Shown here: positions 61,181 through 64,000 of the stretch, piece by piece
How the letters are laid out: every line of letters begins with the position of its first letter
Numbering within the stretch: position 1 is the first letter of the stretch
Source: Pseudomonas viridiflava
Lineage (GTDB): Bacteria; Pseudomonadota; Gammaproteobacteria; Pseudomonadales; Pseudomonadaceae
Assembly (NCBI RefSeq): GCF_900590885.1
Contig: NZ_UUON01000051.1
Coordinates: 496,001-560,000 of the forward strand
Direction: 5' to 3'
DNA length: 64,000 bases
Position numbers and translations under genes: made by a program
The notes under the pieces: model-generated
What the model was told of the DNA's origin: nothing
Databases searched by the model: none
Seen by the model: the letters and a program-made list of their open reading frames with translations, nothing else

Positions 61181-62389
61181 CTAGGCCTTGCGCACCCGCG
61201 TCAGCTCCGCCAACCCAACCTTGAGCAACCGCGCAGTCTTGCCCGCCGCCAGCGCCTCCAGGCCTTCGTGCTCGGTCAACCGCGCCATCTGCGCCGCCAA
61301 ATTCACCACCAACGCATCCCGCGCATACACGCCGCCCTCCAAAGAATAAATCGCCGCGATCAACTGGCGCAGCTCCAACGGCAAACGCCAGCGCGCGCGC
61401 AGCGCCGAGCCGTAGGCGGCGCCAAAGGTGGAGAGCGACTCGCCGATCGCTTCGTCATCCAGCGCTCCGCCACCCTGGCGCCAGTCTTCCAGGCAACGCA
61501 GCAAGGCCAGATCACCCAACCGATGCAGGATGCCGGCGCTGTAGCAGCGCTCGTGGTCCAGCTCCAGCATGCGCGCCAGGCGGCGAGCGTAGTCGGCGGT
61601 GTCCTGGGACAACTGCCAGTAACGCTCGGCATACGCCACCAGCCCCGGATCGCCCAGCACCACATTGTGCTTGAGGGCCAGGCCGAGGATCAGGTTCATG
61701 CTTTGCCCGGCGGCCAGCTTGTGCAGCGCCGCAGGCAGCGTCTGCACCGGAGAGCCATGGTGACCGGCGCTGTTGGCGGCGGCGATCAATACGGCAGTAA
61801 TTTGCGGGTCCATGCGCACGCGGTCTTCCAGGCGCTTGAGGTCCAAGCCCTCGGGTCCGAGGCTGTATTGCACGGCGGCTTTCACGTCGACCCGCAACGG
61901 CGCACCGTCGCAGGCATCGCGGCGGCGCTCCAGGAACACCGGCAAGGTCATGCCCGGCGCCAGCGGCGGAATCTCGCAATACACGTTTTCGCCTTCGTTC
62001 AGCAGCAAGTCTTGCAAGCGCTGGGTCAGGCTTTCCATGTTCAGGGGTTTGGTCAGGTACGCGGTGGGCGCCAGGGGCAAGGCTTCGCGCACGCTGGCGC
62101 TGTCATTGCGACTGCTCAGCAGAATGAACGGCAGCAACGGCGAGCGACGCGTCTGGCGCACGTTGCGCAGCAGGCTCAGGCCATCGATGCCCGGCAACTC
62201 CCAATCCGCCAGGATCAGGTCGTAGGCTTTTTCGCGCAGCAGCGTGGCGGCTTGCTGACCGTCGGCACACACATCCAGCCGCGCATCGCAGCGCACATTC
62301 AACAGCACTTGCTTGAGCAGGTCCCGCGACCAAGGGTCCGCCTCGGCAATCAATACTCGGGGTACAGCCGGCAAATCAACAGCAGTCAT
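61181..62389 (-). CDS. Response regulator with HDOD output domain
   Basis: This 402-aa cytoplasmic protein has an N-terminal receiver (RVLIAEADPWSRDLLKQVLL, phospho-acceptor D62 in LILADWELPG, YLTKPLN) and a C-terminal HDOD domain (KRLEDRVRMDPQITAVLIAAANSAG, YSAGILHRLGDLALLR). HDOD domains act in signalling without confirmed catalysis. The start at 62389 gives MTAVDLPAVPRVLIAE; an upstream frame extends to 62446 but is not family-like. No kinase is adjacent. Confidence 0.86.
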   Translation of the reverse strand: MTAVDLPAVPRVLIAEADPWSRDLLKQVLLNVRCDARLDVCADGQQAATLLREKAYDLILADWELPGIDGLSLLRNVRQTRRSPLLPFILLSSRNDSASVREALPLAPTAYLTKPLNMESLTQRLQDLLLNEGENVYCEIPPLAPGMTLPVFLERRRDACDGAPLRVDVKAAVQYSLGPEGLDLKRLEDRVRMDPQITAVLIAAANSAGHHGSPVQTLPAALHKLAAGQSMNLILGLALKHNVVLGDPGLVAYAERYWQLSQDTADYARRLARMLELDHERCYSAGILHRLGDLALLRCLEDWRQGGGALDDEAIGESLSTFGAAYGSALRARWRLPLELRQLIAAIYSLEGGVYARDALVVNLAAQMARLTEHEGLEALAAGKTARLLKVGLAELTRVRKA

Positions 62390-62479
62390 CCAGCACGCTC
62401 CATCGGCAATCTTTGCACCATAGACAATGGCGGCGCCTACGTACAATGAACAACACCTGAATGTGCGGCAATGGGCACA

Positions 62480-62507
62480 AAAAAACCCGCCGAAGCGGGT
62501 TTTTTCT
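62480..62507 (-). terminator. Bidirectional terminator after gabT
   Basis: AAAAAACCCGC and GCGGGTTTTTT form a stem with a CGAA loop immediately after the gabT stop. Confidence 0.9.
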
Positions 62508-62528
62508 GTCGATCAGATCAGCTTCCGA

Positions 62529-63806
62529 TTACAGCTCGGAGAAGCACTCTTCAATGATCGCCAAGCCTTTGTCCAGTTGCTCGTCCGGCGAGGTCAGCGG
62601 GACCAGTACGCGCAACACGTTGCCGTAGGTACCGCAAGACAGCAGGATCAGGCCCTTGTCACGCGCCTTGGCCACCACGGCAGCCACGGCTGCGGCGTTC
62701 GGCTTGTGGCTGTCGCCACCTTCGAACAGCTCGACCGCGATCATCGCGCCCAGCGCACGCACTTCGCCGATCACCGGGTATTTGGCTTGAATGGCTTTCA
62801 GGCCAGTCACCAAGCGCTCGCCGACAGCCTTGCAGCGGTCCAACAGGTGCTCTTCTTCGAACACTTCCATTACCGCCAGCGCAGCCGCGCAAGCAATCGG
62901 GCTACCGGCGTAGGTGCCGCCCAGGCCGCCTGGGGCGATGGCGTCCATGTATTCGGCCTTGCCGCACACACCGGCCAGCGGGAAGCCGCCGGCGATGGAT
63001 TTGGCGAAAGTGGTCAGGTCGGCAGCAACGCCCATCTGTTCCATGGCGAAGAAGGTACCGGTACGGCCGGCACCGGTTTGCACTTCGTCGGCGATCAGCA
63101 GGATGCCGTGCTTGTCGCACAGTTCGCGCAGGCGCTTCATGAAGGATTTAGGCGCGACGTAGAAACCGCCTTCGCCCTGCACCGGCTCGATGATGATGGC
63201 AGCGATGTCACGCGGCTCGGCATCGTTCTTGAAGATGCGTTCGATGCTGGCGATGGAGTCGTCGTCGCTCACACCGTGCAGTTCGTTGGGGAACAGCGCG
63301 CGGAACACGCCGCCTGGCATCAGGCCCATGCCGGCCGAGTAAGGCACGACTTTGCCGGTCAGGCCCAGGGTCATCATGGTGCGGCCGTGGTAAGCGCCGG
63401 TGAAGGCGATCACGCCGGCACGGCCAGTGGCGGCACGGGCGATTTTCACGGCGTTTTCGACGGCTTCGGAACCGGTGGTGACCAGCAGGGTTTTCTTGGC
63501 GAAATCACCTGGGACCTTGGCGTTGATTTTTTCGCACAGCTCAACGTACGGCTCGTAGGCCAGCACCTGGAAGCAAGTGTGGGTCAGCTTGTTCAGCTGC
63601 GCGGTCACTGCGGCGATGATTTTCGGGTGCACGTGGCCGGTGTTCAGCACGGCAATACCGCCGGCGAAGTCGATGAACTCGCGACCTTCAACGTCGGTCA
63701 CGGTGGCGTTCTTCGCCGACTCGGCGAAGATCGGGTGGATCTGGCCAACACCGCGCGGTACAGCGGCTTCGCGGCGTTTCATCAGGGATGCGTTGGTCTT
63801 GCTCAT
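62529..63806 (-). CDS. gabT: 4-aminobutyrate aminotransferase
   Basis: GabT transfers the amino group of GABA to 2-oxoglutarate, giving succinate semialdehyde. The 425-aa class-III aminotransferase has the PLP-binding K269 in LTTFAKSIAGGFPLAGV, D240 in LLIADEVQTGAGRTG and the TGSEAVENAVKIARAATGR phosphate-binding region. The ATG at 63806 begins MSKTNASLMKRREAAVPRG; an in-frame start at 63824 adds six residues. A gene that fits gabD ends 181 bp upstream, so a gabDT unit is likely. Confidence 0.95.
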   Translation of the reverse strand: MSKTNASLMKRREAAVPRGVGQIHPIFAESAKNATVTDVEGREFIDFAGGIAVLNTGHVHPKIIAAVTAQLNKLTHTCFQVLAYEPYVELCEKINAKVPGDFAKKTLLVTTGSEAVENAVKIARAATGRAGVIAFTGAYHGRTMMTLGLTGKVVPYSAGMGLMPGGVFRALFPNELHGVSDDDSIASIERIFKNDAEPRDIAAIIIEPVQGEGGFYVAPKSFMKRLRELCDKHGILLIADEVQTGAGRTGTFFAMEQMGVAADLTTFAKSIAGGFPLAGVCGKAEYMDAIAPGGLGGTYAGSPIACAAALAVMEVFEEEHLLDRCKAVGERLVTGLKAIQAKYPVIGEVRALGAMIAVELFEGGDSHKPNAAAVAAVVAKARDKGLILLSCGTYGNVLRVLVPLTSPDEQLDKGLAIIEECFSEL

Positions 63807-63928
63807 AAAGTCCTCATTCGCCACTCATCGGGTGGCGTGGTCCAAGGAATACGTGGCGGGGAGGCAACTACGGCAGCATGCGATGATCGACTGCCACAGC
63901 TTTCCCGGCCACTACGAATAACGTCTTG

Positions 63929-63968
63929 AAACACGCAAAGGGTCAGCGCTCTCGTGCCCTTTGTGTTT
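63929..63968 (-). terminator. Imperfect hairpin between gabD and gabT
   Basis: AAACAC-CAAAGGG and CCCTTTG-GTTT arms pair imperfectly around a 14-nt loop. It may attenuate read-through from gabD to gabT. Confidence 0.4.
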
Positions 63969-63987
63969 GCTGCAATCCCTTCCCGGC

Positions 63988-64000
63988 TTAGATGCCCAGG
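63988..64000 (-). CDS. gabD: Probable 3' end of gabD, cut by the window edge
   Basis: Read leftward, the last codons are Leu-Gly-Ile-stop (TAA at 63988-63990), which fits the C-terminus of Pseudomonas succinate-semialdehyde dehydrogenase and the usual gabD-gabT order. Only four codons are visible, so this rests mainly on context. Confidence 0.45.

Overview
The window is ordinary chromosomal DNA of a fluorescent Pseudomonas, most likely of the P. fluorescens group. The evidence is the GC-rich coding, the envZ-ompR-tex-thioesterase-gshA block and the gabT, desA and cysATW-sbp-oscA neighbourhoods (recalled as Pseudomonas arrangements; no search was run), and the many GTGGGAGGGGGCTTGCCCCC-type REP elements between genes. 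No phage, insertion sequence, CRISPR array, rRNA or tRNA was seen.

Layout, left to right. (1) 1-6541: the AmgRS-like EnvZ/OmpR two-component pair (envZ cut by the left edge), transcription accessory protein Tex, a hotdog thioesterase and glutamate-cysteine ligase GshA. (2) 6702-19852: taurine uptake and desulfonation (tauABCD), an aldo/keto reductase, an OprD-type porin, a BetT-type BCCT transporter behind a perfect 12-bp inverted-repeat operator, then a cysteine block: serine acetyltransferase EpsC, D-cysteine desulfhydrase DcyD and the cystine importer TcyJ-TcyL-TcyN. (3) 20128-30051: a small duplicated-domain protein of unknown function, two tandem SfnB-type flavin-dependent oxidoreductases, an LLM flavin monooxygenase, a complete MetQ-MetN-MetI-type importer, a larger protein related to the small one, and a methyltransferase. 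(4) 30167-35372: a TriABC-type RND efflux operon with two adaptors. (5) 35488-42657: an AAA ATPase, a polar amino-acid ABC importer, a second MetQ-like binding protein, a degenerate SfnR-like sigma-54 activator without a DNA-binding domain, and a small hydrolase. (6) 42972-44956: TonB-ExbB-ExbD. (7) 45197-52261: LysR/CynX pair, another LysR, a membrane desaturase, an AraC regulator, a receiver-only response regulator, a Crp/Fnr regulator and an Mpo1-like protein. (8) 52326-56360: sulfate importer CysA-CysW-CysT, Sbp and OscA. (9) 56599-64000: a PAS-GGDEF-EAL protein, DesA desaturase, a diguanylate cyclase, a receiver-HDOD protein, GabT and the last codons of a gene that fits GabD.

The unifying theme is sulfur. 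At least seven separate transcription units serve uptake or processing of taurine, cystine/cysteine, sulfate, and probably methionine or other organosulfur compounds. Three of them (tauA, tcyJ, oscA) have upstream inverted repeats whose arms are all separated by exactly 7 bp, suggesting LysR-type (CysB-like) control. The best candidate for an incompletely described system is the SfnB-SfnB-LLM-MetQNI cluster. The most unusual single gene is the sigma-54 activator homologue that has lost its GAFTGA loop, both arginine-finger positions and its HTH domain. All functional names rest on motifs and family knowledge; no database search was possible.
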